Below, one piece after another: positions 8,229-18,239 of a stretch of DNA of 20,000 bases. Numbering within the stretch: position 1 is the first letter of the stretch; each line of letters starts with the position of its first letter. A program made the position numbers and the translations under genes. This stretch comes from Mesostigma viride (taxonomy: Eukaryota; Streptophyta; Mesostigmatophyceae; Mesostigmatales; Mesostigmataceae), in the NCBI GenBank assembly GCA_009746045.1, contig RPFO01000263.1:27501-47500 (forward strand), written 5' to 3'. The notes below the pieces were generated by a model, which saw only the letters and a program-made list of their open reading frames with translations, searched no databases and was not told where the DNA came from.

Positions 8229-8672
8229 GTTGAGAATGACTTTGGAATGGTTTGGTTGCAATTGCTGCGGCTCCTTGGCCGCTGTTTATTGCCTTAATTT
8301 ATACATTTACAGCGTCAACCTTCTAGAGATGCCTAGAAACCTTATTCTGCACTGTCGTTACAAGTATGGCAATGCACTATGCGTTGTGCACATGGAACCT
8401 TCCAGACACCAGACGCCAAACTTAAGTCTGCCATGGTTATATCTGAACAACCCATGGCAAGACTGCAACCATTGTGGCAACCATTGTGCCCAGCGACATG
8501 AGTCTCGCCGGATTCATTGTCCGCATCCAGGTAATCAACATCACGTGCAGCAAACTGATATATTGCATAACAGAACACCGGGACAGAATAAATGCATACG
8601 TTTATTTCAATGTGTCGTTCCGACAGTATTTTTCCGAGCCCTGCCCAGCATCATTTGTAATGCTTTACAACT
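8229..8672 (-). repeat. 5' LTR of the copia element
   Basis: 444-bp direct repeat of 2683-3110, carrying an extra 15-bp segment after CAGACGCC. It would hold the promoter for the minus-strand transcript, but I can name no TATA box with certainty. On the minus strand the LTR ends ...CATTCTCAAC and is followed by TCGTACTCTTAATCACAC, which does not begin with TGG. Confidence 0.92.
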
Positions 8673-8678
8673 AACGTA
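8673..8678. repeat. Target-site duplication AACGTA, right
   Basis: Matches 2677-2682 and immediately follows the LTR terminus CTTTACAACT. It confirms that the two LTRs belong to one integration event. Confidence 0.8.
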
Positions 8679-8754
8679 TGTTTACAAGGCTTATTCATGC
8701 GTTGTATTCACAATGCCTTTGAGACTTAGTCTGCAGCAAAGCATGGAGACTAAC

Positions 8755-8876
8755 TCTACCTACCTACCTACCTACCTACCTACCTACCTACCTACCTACC
8801 TACCTACCTACCTACCTACCTACCTACCTACCTACCTACCTACCTACCTACCTACCTACCTACCTACCTACCTACC
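8755..8876. repeat. (CCTA)n microsatellite, left block
   Basis: About 30 uninterrupted CCTA units starting 80 bp outside the copia element. Together with the next two blocks it forms an 878-bp tract. The 493-residue frame across it (Tyr-Leu-Pro-Thr repeats) is not a gene. Confidence 0.97.
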
Positions 8877-9193
8877 TACATACATACCTACATACATACA
8901 TACATACTACATACATACATACATACATACATACATACATACATACATACATACATACATACATACATACATACATACATACATACATACATACATACAT
9001 ACATACATACATACATACATACATACATACATACATACATACATACATACATACATACATACATACATACATACATACATACATACATACATACATACAT
9101 ACATACATACATACATACATACATACATACATACATACATACATACATACATACATACATACATACATACATACACACATACATACATACAAA
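8877..9193. repeat. (ACAT)n microsatellite, central block
   Basis: About 78 units of ACAT, almost perfect, with one phase slip near 8907 and a CACA at about 9175. It differs from the flanking CCTA blocks by a C-to-A type substitution in the unit, so it probably arose by internal expansion of a mutated unit. Confidence 0.97.
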
Positions 9194-9632
9194 CCTACCT
9201 ACCTACCTACCTACCTACCTACCTACCTACCTACCTACCTACCTACCTACCTACCTACCTACCTACCTACCTACCTACCTACCTACCTACCTACCTACCT
9301 ACCTACCTACCTGCCTGCCTGCCTGCCTGCCTACCTACCTTCCTACCTACCTACCTACCTACCTACCTACCTACCTACCTACCTACCTACCTACCTACCT
9401 ACCTACCTACCTACCTACCTACCTACCTACCTACCTACCTACCTACCTACCTACCTACCTACCTACCTACCTACCTACCTACCTACCTACCCACCCACAT
9501 ACCTACCTACCTACCCACATACCCTACCTACCTACCTACCTACCTACCTACCTACCTACCTACCTACCTACCTACCTACCTACCTACCTACCTACCTACC
9601 TACCTACCTACCTACCTACCTACCTACCTACC
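9194..9632. repeat. (CCTA)n microsatellite, right block
   Basis: About 108 CCTA units with small clusters of variants: five CCTG units at 9312-9331, a CCTT near 9339 and CCCA/CATA changes at 9490-9526. The tract ends abruptly at CCAGTTAGG (9631). Confidence 0.97.
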
Positions 9633-10399
9633 AGTTAGGTTAAATAATGCCGGAACCTTTTGCCCACTGAGGCAAATCGGTTCGTCACACTACAGTACCA
9701 ACCCGCGGTAACGCAACTAGTTACGCAACTAATCAAAAAAAATTAAATGACGTATTTATATGAAGGAAGTGTAGGGCTACCCAACGCCACCTTCCGTTGC
9801 GTAAAAGCTTATGTCTACAGAAAGATACGGGGTCAGGAAGAATCGCCATAGCCAGTTCCGCAAAAGGCACTCACCGATTTTGCGGTTCCGCAACGAGGGA
9901 GAAACGCAACAAACATGGGGTACCCTCGATGTAGGGGCCAATAATGAACTGACGCGTTGCGGTTAAAAAGGATGCGGCGGAAGTCAGAAGTCTGAAATGG
10001 ATCGATCCTCAGTTATTACGTCTGGCTTCCTCGTATTTACGAAAGGTGCGTAAGGGCTGCCACCGGTACGTACAGTACGTAGTACCAGGTCCGCCATGGC
10101 ATATCGACGTGTTAAAATTTGGCATACACGCCAAAATTAATTTTGCCCGACAGGCTCATGAAATATAATGTGTTCGCTTGGACTGTTTATATGTACTGAA
10201 AGCATAGCATCATTGACGATGGCTTGTGCGAAATCCTCACATTAATATGTAAAGTACTAATCGTGGATCGGACGTGCATAACGTGCATGTACCAAAAAAT
10301 TTGTGGGCGCGGTGTACGTATTTTTCACACTTGATCATCGTGAACCGGCGTGTACCCTCGTCCGGCGCACGCATTACATACTACATACACGTGTACGTA
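9633..10399. other. Intergenic DNA without recognisable gene
   Basis: I see no gene here. The left part has several CGCAAC/GTTGCG motifs (for example ACGCAACTAGTTACGCAACTA near 9711-9731 and ACGCGTTGCGG near 9953). The right part is AT-rich. An 87-residue frame at 10274-10537 has no recognisable features and runs through the inverted repeat that follows. Confidence 0.6.
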
Positions 10400-10481
10400 C
10401 GACAGGACAACAGCTATCTATCAATGATGATAGATAGCTGTTTGTCCTGTCGGTCATTGATAGATAGCTGTTGTCCTGTCG
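10400..10481. repeat. Three-armed inverted repeat
   Basis: Arm A (10400-10427, starting CGACAGGACAACAGC) has a perfect 28-bp reverse complement at 10454-10481 (arm C). A second, slightly imperfect one (arm B, 10428-10452, one extra T) is directly adjacent to A. So A can pair with B (near-zero loop) or with C (26-base loop). Confidence 0.9.
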
Positions 10482-10603
10482 GAGATAGTACAACAATTAC
10501 AATACATTATCACTTGATCTTAGCTTGCAATTTATAAACATTAAATCATCATTTTTAAAAGGAACAAATATAATTGATCATCCACAAGTCCGCCTGTAAG
10601 TGG

Positions 10604-10654
10604 GTGCACACGGGTGTACACTACGGGTGTACACAGGTGTACACGCCGGGTGTA
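10604..10654. repeat. Cluster of GGGTGTACAC repeats
   Basis: CGGGTGTACAC-type copies begin at about 10611, 10625, 10636 and 10648 (the last truncated to GGGTGTA), preceded by a related GGGTGCACAC. Each contains the palindrome GTGTACAC. No function is evident. Confidence 0.8.
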
Positions 10655-10695
10655 TTATGTAGTAGAAACAGCCCGGTACATGCTCTACTACCAGT

Positions 10696-10961
10696 CTGCC
10701 ACACGCTAAGTGTCGTTGGTATGTAGCTAGTGGCGTGACCCACAACGTCGTTGTGGGTCACGCTCCACTTCGGTCTACTGCCACACGCCGTGTCGGCGCT
10801 TGGTATCTACATCTATGTGGTGGCGTGACCCACAACGTCGTTGTGGGTCACGCTCCACTTCGGTCTATGTACTGCCATGCCACACGCTAAGTGTCGGCGC
10901 TTGGTATGTAAGCTTACTGTATTTAGTCATTTTAGTGGCGTGATCCACAACGAAGCCGATA
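10696..10961. repeat. Tandem repeat (about 82-94 bp) with perfect palindromes
   Basis: Three units start with CTGCC...CACACGC at 10696, 10778 and 10872. Units 1 and 2 each hold a perfect 31-bp palindrome with a one-base centre (10733-10763 and 10823-10853), followed by CTCCACTTCGGTCTA. Unit 3 has only the left palindrome arm (GGCGTGATCCACAACG near 10938-10952). Each unit also has a small CACACGC...GTGTCG hairpin at its left. Confidence 0.88.
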
Positions 10962-11674
10962 CATGTGTACCCTCATCTGACACTTATGTACTAATACCGT
11001 CTCTGACACATATGTAAGTACTAATAATGCCGTCTCCCAAGGTACGCAATCTATCGACTTTACTAGGGAGTGCGTAACTAGGGAGTGCGCAAGGGGCCGG
11101 TTTCCCCCCGGGTGCGCACTTCTCAGAATCGCACAACCACACCGCGCGCAACCTGGAGTGTGCGTTTGAAAGAAAACAATGCCATTTCCAAAGGTGTAGG
11201 AGTTAGCCTCTAGTCGTGGACATAGGCTAAGTACCAGATAGCAATGTGCTATCTGGGGTTTCGCACGTGTAGGCTCGGTCAGAAGTCCCGGCTATATGTG
11301 ATTCGGCAGGCTAGACTATTTGATAGCCGAGTCCTGGTGACGGACGCCAGTACCCAAGTAGGATTGGCGGTACGGCGTCGCCAGTACCCACTCGGGACTG
11401 ACATTGAGGTGTCGGACGTTGGACTAAGGTCCTGAGAGTCCAGCAGTGGCGTCGCGCCACTCAGGCTGCACCACAGAGCCCAACGGCCACTGTCGGCTGC
11501 TCCAGACGTGGCGGCCAGGCAGAGCGTTGCTTGTCGACAATGCTAAATGCCCTTGTGCACGTTGGATGCGGGGCTTGTGATTTATTGTAATAAACACATG
11601 CGTTAGGCCATTGAGCATTGAGGGGTCCACTCGTTTATTAACTTGAATTAAAGTCGTTTACCATAGACAAAATC
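10962..11674. other. Intergenic DNA upstream of the 282-residue frame
   Basis: No gene is recognised. Visible items: a roughly 28-bp imperfect duplication at 10976-11035 (CTGACAC.TATGTA...CTAATA..CCGTCT twice); a perfect 9-bp hairpin CCAGATAGC/GCTATCTGG at 11234-11256; repeated CAGTACCCA at about 11349 and 11382; and the palindrome TTTATTGTAATAAA at 11581-11594, which contains AATAAA. Whether the last part is a 5' leader of the downstream frame or the end of something else cannot be decided. Confidence 0.55.
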
Positions 11675-12523
11675 ATGGGAGATCCTATTATGCCAGGCCT
11701 GAAATTCAAAAAGAAGCGGATAGATGATGCTGGCTGGCAGACGGTGCCAACAGTAGAGGAGAAGGCTGCGGCCAAGAAAATTAAAAAAGCAAGAAGGGCG
11801 CAGGCGGAGCAGGATCAGCTAGTGGCTAGGCAGCTAGCGACAGCAATGGCTCAGCAAAGCGTCAAGGCAGCCGCCCAAGAGCGGCAGCTGGCAGCCCTGC
11901 AAAAACAGGTAACCTCCTTGGCCGAACAGGCCGAAAAATCGGTTTTTTCTAGCCCAGCTAGCTCGCAAAAATCCGTAAGCAGTATGCGGTCCCCCAGCCC
12001 TCAGGCAAGCCCCGCTGACCTCCCCGCTAAGGCACCGTCCCAACCTCCTCAGGAGGAGGGCGGAATAGCCAAAAGCGGTGGAGAACAAGCGGGGGTGCCG
12101 ATCGTCCCCTCATCCGCTAAGAAAGCGGGGGGGTACGAGAGGAAGCTAAAGAGGGACGCATACATGTTCAAAATGCGGACCAAGAAGGTCCCAGGACCCG
12201 TCATCGGCAGCATTCAGCTGTCTGATGACGAGGTCACCCTCTCCCCAGGGGTTTCTGATGGGGAGATTGAGATGAATCCACTCAATCAGGCGGTCGAACA
12301 GGCCGCCGCCCAGTTTGTAGAGGCACGCCGTCTTGCACAGCAAGAGCGGGACCGCAAAAAGACAGCGGCCCGCAACATGACTGCTGAAAAGCAGCTGGCT
12401 GCCATGGGGTGGTTTTACCGGATTAGGATACATTTGCACGGCTTCAAATGTATCCTAAATGCACCATTGGCAAACATGGTTTCTGGACATGGTCGATATC
12501 ATTCATATGTTTGGCAAGCATGA
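11675..12523 (+). CDS. Hypothetical protein, Lys/Gln/Ala-rich coiled coil with Ser/Pro linker
   Basis: Not recognised. This 282-residue intact frame starts at ATG 11675 (context AAAATCATGGGA) and stops at TGA 12521-12523. Residues 9-16 are basic (KFKKKRID). Residues 27-90 are an Ala/Gln/Lys/Glu-rich probable coiled coil (AAAKKIKKARRAQAEQDQL). Residues 91-150 are a Ser/Pro-rich disordered linker. Residues 155-170 are basic. Residues 180-205 are acidic (SDDEVTLSPGVSDGEIEM). Residues 205-245 form a second Gln/Ala/Arg helix. After about residue 247 (AAMGW) the DNA turns AT-rich and encodes a hairpin, so the last 35 residues may not be native; the original end could be lost or spliced. No transposase, RT or zinc finger is seen. 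A gag-like or nuclear structural protein is possible, but this is speculation. Confidence 0.5.
   Translation: MGDPIMPGLKFKKKRIDDAGWQTVPTVEEKAAAKKIKKARRAQAEQDQLVARQLATAMAQQSVKAAAQERQLAALQKQVTSLAEQAEKSVFSSPASSQKSVSSMRSPSPQASPADLPAKAPSQPPQEEGGIAKSGGEQAGVPIVPSSAKKAGGYERKLKRDAYMFKMRTKKVPGPVIGSIQLSDDEVTLSPGVSDGEIEMNPLNQAVEQAAAQFVEARRLAQQERDRKKTAARNMTAEKQLAAMGWFYRIRIHLHGFKCILNAPLANMVSGHGRYHSYVWQA
12423..12458. repeat. 14-bp perfect hairpin inside the 3' end of the frame
   Basis: TTAGGATACATTTG (12423-12436) pairs perfectly with 12445-12458 around an eight-base loop. It lies at the point where base composition changes from GC-rich coding to AT-rich. Confidence 0.85.
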
Positions 12524-12542
12524 TATGATCATGCTTGCCAAA
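12510..12542. repeat. 15-bp perfect hairpin at the stop codon
   Basis: TTTGGCAAGCATGAT (12510-12524) pairs with 12528-12542 around a three-base loop. The TGA stop of the upstream frame is within the left arm. A related single arm, TTGGCAAACATG, lies at about 12468. The role is unknown; mRNA 3' structure or the end of a small element are both possible. Confidence 0.88.
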
Positions 12543-12545
12543 GAT

Positions 12546-12645
12546 GTTGTCTCTTTTCATATTTCACACATATATTATCGGCCTCGGCGTGCCATGCTTC
12601 CACGTTTGTTGTCTCTTTTCATATCTTGTAAATATGATCAATAAA
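12546..12645 (+). terminator. 3' region with direct repeat and AATAAA
   Basis: GTTGTCTCTTTTCATAT is repeated at 12546-12562 and 12608-12624. AATAAA follows at 12640-12645, a plausible polyadenylation signal about 120 bp after the stop of the plus-strand frame. Signal use is inferred, and the poly(A) signal of the host is not known. Confidence 0.4.
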
Positions 12646-12842
12646 ATTCCAAACATGACCATGTTGGAGACTTCAAGTGGAGCATCATGATTACTGTTTT
12701 CACTATTACGTAACCCATGGTTCATGTTAACATGGCATAATGAGCAATCCTATTGACCCCATGACTAATGGTGAAGTTAATAAAGTTACATCGTGGCACG
12801 TCACTATAGCATCAAGTTGCATCATTGTGCATAAAGTAGTTT
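12646..12842. other. AT-rich spacer before the satellite
   Basis: No gene. It contains a small palindrome around ACATGACCATGTT, another AATAAA near 12779 and several ATGG/CCAT motifs. The composition changes abruptly to G-rich at about 12843. Confidence 0.6.
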
Positions 12843-13588
12843 GAGAGGCTGAGTGAGGGCAGCAGAGCTAGGGCTGTGCTTTAGGGTGGGAGTGAGGGTG
12901 AGGGCTGGGGACGCTGAACATAAGCGAGGGGCATAGCGGGGATGAAGACCAAGGAGAGTGAGGGTGGCCCCCACCTGGCGAGGGCGAGGGCGAGTGAAAG
13001 CGATGGAAAGCGAGGGCGAGGGGAAGCGCGCAGGTGTAGGTAGTGGAGAGGAAGCAGCAGAATGAAAGCGAGGGTAAAAGGGCCAGGGCTAGGTAGGGTG
13101 AGGATGGGCCCCAGTGCGCGAGTGTGCAGATGGGACCTGAGCGAGGGCGAGGGCAAGTGCGCCCAGGTGAGGGCCAGTGAGGGCGGGGGTGATGGCACCG
13201 AGTTGACTACTAACGATTGAAGGCTAGGTGAGTTGTGGGTGGGTTTTCCACCGGGCGATTGCAAAGGGGCGCAGGGCAAGGGCACCTGAGTGATGGTGCG
13301 AGGTTGGGGGGGAGGGTGCAGGCCAGAGCAAGAGCGAGGGCTATGGCGATGGTGAAGGCTAGTGTAGGGCGAGGGCGGGCCCCACTGGGCAAACAAATGG
13401 ACAGGGGGCCTGAGCGAGGGCGCGGGCAAGAGGTGCAGTGGAAGGCTGCGGATGAGTGAGCCTGAGTGAGGGCAGCAGAGCTAGGGCTGTGCTCTAGGAT
13501 GAGAGTGAGGGTGAGGGCTGGGGACGCTGAGCATAAGCGAGGGCCATAGCGGGGATGAAGACAATGGAGGGTGAGGGTGGCCCCCACC

Positions 13589-13633
13589 GGGCGAGGGCGA
13601 GGGTGAGGGCGAGGGCGAGGGCGAGGGCGAGTG
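13589..13633 (+). repeat. GGGCGA hexamer run inside a satellite monomer
   Basis: Seven or so GGGCGA/GGGTGA hexamers in the long monomer form. Each has a G3 run separated by three bases, which satisfies the usual G-quadruplex pattern. Similar runs recur at about 15470-15512, 17352-17393, 17993-18032, 19013-19053 and 19651-19690. Short monomers have only two or three hexamers. Confidence 0.85.
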
Positions 13634-16600
13634 AAAGCGATGAAAAGCGAGGGCGAGGGGAAGCGCGCAGGTGTAGGTAGTGGAGAGGGAGCAGCAGAAT
13701 GAAAGCGAGGGTAGAAGGGCCAGGGCTAGGTAGGGTGAGGATGGGCCCCAGTGCGCGAGTGTGCAGATGGGACCTGAGCGAGGGCGAGGGCAAGTGCGCC
13801 CAGGTGAGGGCCAGTGAGGGCGGGGGTGATGGCACCGAGTTGACTACTAACGATTGAAGGCGAAGTGAGGTGTGGGTGGGTTTTCCACCGGGCGATTGCA
13901 AAGGGGCCCAGGGCAAGGGCACCTGAGTGATGGTGCGAGGTTGGGGGTGAGGGTAAAGGCCAGAGCAACTTAGGGCCAGGTCTATAGCGATGGTGAAGGC
14001 TAGGTAGGGCGAGGGCGGGCCCCACTGGGCAAACAAAAACAAATGCACAGGGGGCCTGAGCGAGGGCGCGGGCGAGAGGTGCAGAGGAAGGCTGCGGGTG
14101 AGAGAGGCTGAGTGAGGGCAGCAGAGCTAGGGCTGTGCTTTAGGGTGGGAGTGAGGGTGAGGGCTGGGGACGCTGAACATAAGCGAGGGGCATAGCGGGG
14201 ATGAAGACAATGGAGGGTGAGGGTGGCCCCCACCGGGCGAGGGCGAGGGCGAGTGAAAGCGATGGAAAGCGAGGGCGAGGGGAAGCGCGCAGGTGTAGGT
14301 AGTGGAGAGGAAGCAGCAGAATGAAAGCGAGGGTAAAAGGGCCAGGGCTAGGTAGGGTGAGGATGGGCCCCAGTGCGCGAGTGTGCAGATGGGACCTGAG
14401 CGAGGGCGAGGGCAAGTGCGCCCAGGTGAGGGCCAGTGAGGGCGGGGGTGATGGCACCGAGTTGACTACTAACGATTGAAGGCGAAGTGAGGTGTGGGTG
14501 GGTTTTCCACCGGGCGATTGCAAAGGGGCCCAGGGCAAGGGCACCTGAGTGATGGTGCGAGGTTGGGGGTGAGGGTAAAGGCCAGAGCAACTTAGGGCCA
14601 GGTCTATAGCGATGGTGAAGGCTAGTGTAGGGCGAGGGCGGGCCCCACTGGGCAAACAAAAACAAATGCACAGGGGGCCTGAGCGAGGGCGCGGGCGAGA
14701 GGTGCAGAGGAAGGCTGCGGGTGAGAGAGGCTGAGTGAGGGCAGCAGAGCTAGGGCTGTGCTTTAGGATGGGAGTGAGGGTGAGGGCTGGGGACGCTGAA
14801 CATAAGCGAGGGCCATAGCGGGGATGAAGACCAAGGAGAGTGAGGGTGGCCCTCACCTGGCGAGGGCGAGGGCGAGTGAAAGCGATGGAAAGCGAGGGCG
14901 AGGGGAAGCGCGCAGGTGTAGGTAGTGGAGAGGAAGCAGCAGAATGAAAGCGAGGGTAAAAGGGCCAGGGCTAGGTAGGGTGAGGATGGGCCCCAGTGCG
15001 CGAGTGTGCAGATGGGACCTGAGCGAGGGCGAGGGCAAGTGCGCCCAGGTGAGGGCCAGTGAGGGCGGGGGTGATGGCACCGAGTTGACTACTAACGATT
15101 GAAGGCTAGGTGAGTTGTGGGTGGGTTTTCCACCGGGCGATTGCAAAGGGGCGCAGGGCAAGGGCACCTGAGTGATGGTGCGAGGTTGGGGGGAGGGTGC
15201 AGGCCAGAGCAAGAGCGAGGGCTATGGCGATGGTGAAGGCTAGTGTAGGGCGAGGGCGGGCCCCACTGGGCAAACAAATGGACAGGGGGCCTGAGCGAGG
15301 GCGCGGGCAAGAGGTGCAGTGGAAGGCTGCGGATGAGTGAGCCTGAGTGAGGGCAGCAGAGCTAGGGCTGTGCTCTAGGATGAGAGTGAGGGTGAGGGCT
15401 GGGGACGCTGAGCATAAGCGAGGGCCATAGCGGGGATGAAGACAATGGAGGGTGAGGGTGGCCCCCACCGGGCGAGGGCGAGGGTGAGGGCGAGGGCGAG
15501 GGCGAGGGCGAGTGAAAGCGATGAAAAGCGAGGGCGAGGGGAAGCGCGCAGGTGTAGGTAGTGGAGAGGGAGCAGCAGAATGAAAGCGAGGGTAGAAGGG
15601 CCAGGGCTAGGTAGGGTGAGGATGGGCCCCAGTGCGCGAGTGTGCAGATGGGACCTGAGCGAGGGCGAGGGCAAGTGCGCCCAGGTGAGGGCCAGTGAGG
15701 GCGGGGGTGATGGCACCGAGTTGACTACTAACGATTGAAGGCGAAGTGAGGTGTGGGTGGGTTTTCCACCGGGCGATTGCAAAGGGGCCCAGGGCAAGGG
15801 CACCTGAGTGATGGTGCGAGGTTGGGGGTGAGGGTAAAGGCCAGAGCAACTTAGGGCCAGGTCTATAGCGATGGTGAAGGCTAGGTAGGGCGAGGGCGGG
15901 CCCCACTGGGCAAACAAAAACAAATGCACAGGGGGCCTGAGCGAGGGCGCGGGCGAGAGGTGCAGAGGAAGGCTGCGGGTGAGAGAGGCTGAGTGAGGGC
16001 AGCAGAGCTAGGGCTGTGCTTTAGGGTGGGAGTGAGGGTGAGGGCTGGGGACGCTGAACATAAGCGAGGGGCATAGCGGGGATGAAGACCAAGGAGAGTG
16101 AGGGTGGCCCCCACCTGGCGAGGGCGAGGGCGAGTGAAAGCGATGGAAAGCGAGGGCGAGGGGAAGCGCGCAGGTGTAGGTAGTGGAGAGGAAGCAGCAG
16201 AATGAAAGCGAGGGTAAAAGGGCCAGGGCTAGGTAGGGTGAGGATGGGCCCCAGTGCGCGAGTGTGCAGATGGGACCTGAGCGAGGGCGAGGGCAAGTGC
16301 GCCCAGGTGAGGGCCAGTGAGGGCGGGGGTGATGGCACCGAGTTGACTACTAACGATTGAAGGCTAGGTGAGGTGTGGGTGGGTTTTCCACCGGGCGATT
16401 GCAAAGGGGCGCAGGGCAAGGGCACCTGAGTGATGGTGCGAGGTTGGGGGTGAGGGTAAAGGCCAGAGCAACTTAGGGCCAGGTCTATAGCGATGGTGAA
16501 GGCTAGTGTAGGGCGAGGGCGGGCCCCACTGGGCAAACAAAAACAAATGCACAGGGGGCCTGAGCGAGGGCGCGGGCGAGAGGTGCAGAGGAAGGCTGCG

Positions 16601-18239
16601 GGTGAGAGAGGCTGAGTGAGGGCAGCAGAGCTAGGGCTGTGCTTTAGGGTGGGAGTGAGGGTGAGGGCTGGGGACGCTGAACATAAGCGAGGGCCATAGC
16701 GGGGATGAAGACCAAGGAGAGTGAGGGTGGCCCTCACCTGGCGAGGGCGAGGGCGAGTGAAAGCGATGGAAAGCGAGGGCGAGGGGAAGCGCGCAGGTGT
16801 AGGTAGTGGAGAGGAAGCAGCAGAATGAAAGCGAGGGTAAAAGGGCCAGGGCTAGGTAGGGTGAGGATGGGCCCCAGTGCGCGAGTGTGCAGATGGGACC
16901 TGAGCGAGGGCGAGGGCAAGTGCGCCCAGGTGAGGGCCAGTGAGGGCGGGGGTGATGGCACCGAGTTGACTACTAACGATTGAAGGCTAGGTGAGTTGTG
17001 GGTGGGTTTTCCACCGGGCGATTGCAAAGGGGCGCAGGGCAAGGGCACCTGAGTGATGGTGCGAGGTTGGGGGGAGGGTGCAGGCCAGAGCAAGAGCGAG
17101 GGCTATGGCGATGGTGAAGGCTAGTGTAGGGCGAGGGCGGGCCCCACTGGGCAAACAAATGGACAGGGGGCCTGAGCGAGGGCGCGGGCAAGAGGTGCAG
17201 TGGAAGGCTGCGGATGAGTGAGCCTGAGTGAGGGCAGCAGAGCTAGGGCTGTGCTCTAGGATGAGAGTGAGGGTGAGGGCTGGGGACGCTGAGCATAAGC
17301 GAGGGCCATAGCGGGGATGAAGACAATGGAGGGTGAGGGTGGCCCCCACCGGGCGAGGGCGAGGGTGAGGGCGAGGGCGAGGGCGAGGGCGAGTGAAAGC
17401 GATGAAAAGCGAGGGCGAGGGAAAGCGCGCAGGTGTAGGTAGTGGAGAGGGAGCAGCAGAATGAAAGCGAGGGTAAAAGGGCCAGGGCTAGGTAGGGTGA
17501 GGATGGGCCCCAGTGCGCGAGTGTGCAGATGGGACCTGAGCGAGGGCGAGGGCAAGTGCGCCCAGGTGAGGGCCAGTGAGGGCGGGGGTGATGGCACCGA
17601 GTTGACTACTAACGATTGAAGGCGAAGTGAGGTGTGGGTGGGTTTTCCACCGGGCGATTGCAAAGGGGCCCAGGGCAAGGGCACCTGAGTGATGGTGCGA
17701 GGTTGGGGGTGAGGGTAAAGGCCAGAGCAACTTAGGGCCAGGTCTATAGCGATGCTGAAGCTAGTGTAGGGCGAGGGGGGCCCCACTGGGCAAACAAATG
17801 CACAGGGGGCCTGAGCGAGGGCGCGGGCGAGAGGTGCAGAGGAAGGCTGCGGGTGAGAGAGGCTGAGTGAGGGCAGCAGAGCTAGGGCTGTGCTTTAGGG
17901 TGGGAGTGAGGGTGAGGGCTAGGGACACTGAGCATAAGCGAGGGCCATAGCGGGGATGAAGACCAAGGAGAGTGAGGGTGGCCCCCACCGGGCGAGGGCG
18001 AGGGTGAGGGCGAGGGCGAGGGCGAGGGCGAGTGAAAGCGATGGAAAGCGAGGGCGAGGGAAAGCGCGCAGGTGTAGGTAGTGGAGAGGGAGCAGCAGAA
18101 TGAAAGCGAGGGTAGAAGGGCCAGGGCTAGGTAGGGTGAGGATGGGCCCCAGTGCGCGAGTGTGCAGATGGGACCTGAGCGAGGGCGAGGGCAAGTGAGC
18201 CCAGGTGAGGGCCAGTGAGGGCGGGGGTGATGGCACCGA

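Larger units (their letters stand above)
2683..8672 (-). mobile_element. Ty1/copia-class LTR retrotransposon, complete but degenerate
   Basis: An approximately 5.99-kb element bounded by direct LTRs (2683-3110 and 8229-8672) and flanked by AACGTA on both sides. All domains are on the minus strand, so 8229-8672 is the 5' LTR. The order along the transcript is gag with zinc knuckles, an H2C2-type integrase finger plus integrase core and C-terminal domain, a protease-like domain, RT, RNase H, a purine tract and the 3' LTR. RT preceding RNase H at the end, with copia-type motifs (DFSKAYLHG, AGPRAW, HADD, SDTAEARAY, DALTK), places it in Ty1/copia. The protease position is atypical. The coding region has about eight frame changes, three in-frame TAGs and a nested 184-bp insertion. 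I see no canonical TGG-starting primer-binding site immediately inside the 5' LTR. LTR identity of about 98% by hand count implies a fairly recent insertion. Confidence 0.93.

Noticed and set aside
2683-8672. Ty3/gypsy classification
   Set aside because: The integrase finger and C-terminal W.GP motif resemble gypsy features, but integrase precedes RT and RNase H, and the RT/RNase H motifs (AGPRAW, SDTAEA, DALTK) are copia-type.
8679-8760. Shared origin of the large (CCTA)n tract with the nested ACTT-tailed insertion
   Set aside because: Apart from a short ATGCCTTTG match, the sequences before the two tetranucleotide tails do not align.
8230-9711. 493-residue plus-strand frame with Tyr-Leu-Pro-Thr and Tyr-Ile-His-Thr repeats
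   Set aside because: It starts in the LTR and continues through the (CCTA)n/(ACAT)n tract; periodic non-stop codons explain its length.
10274-10537. 87-residue plus-strand frame
   Set aside because: No features, and about a third of it is made by the inverted repeat at 10400-10481.
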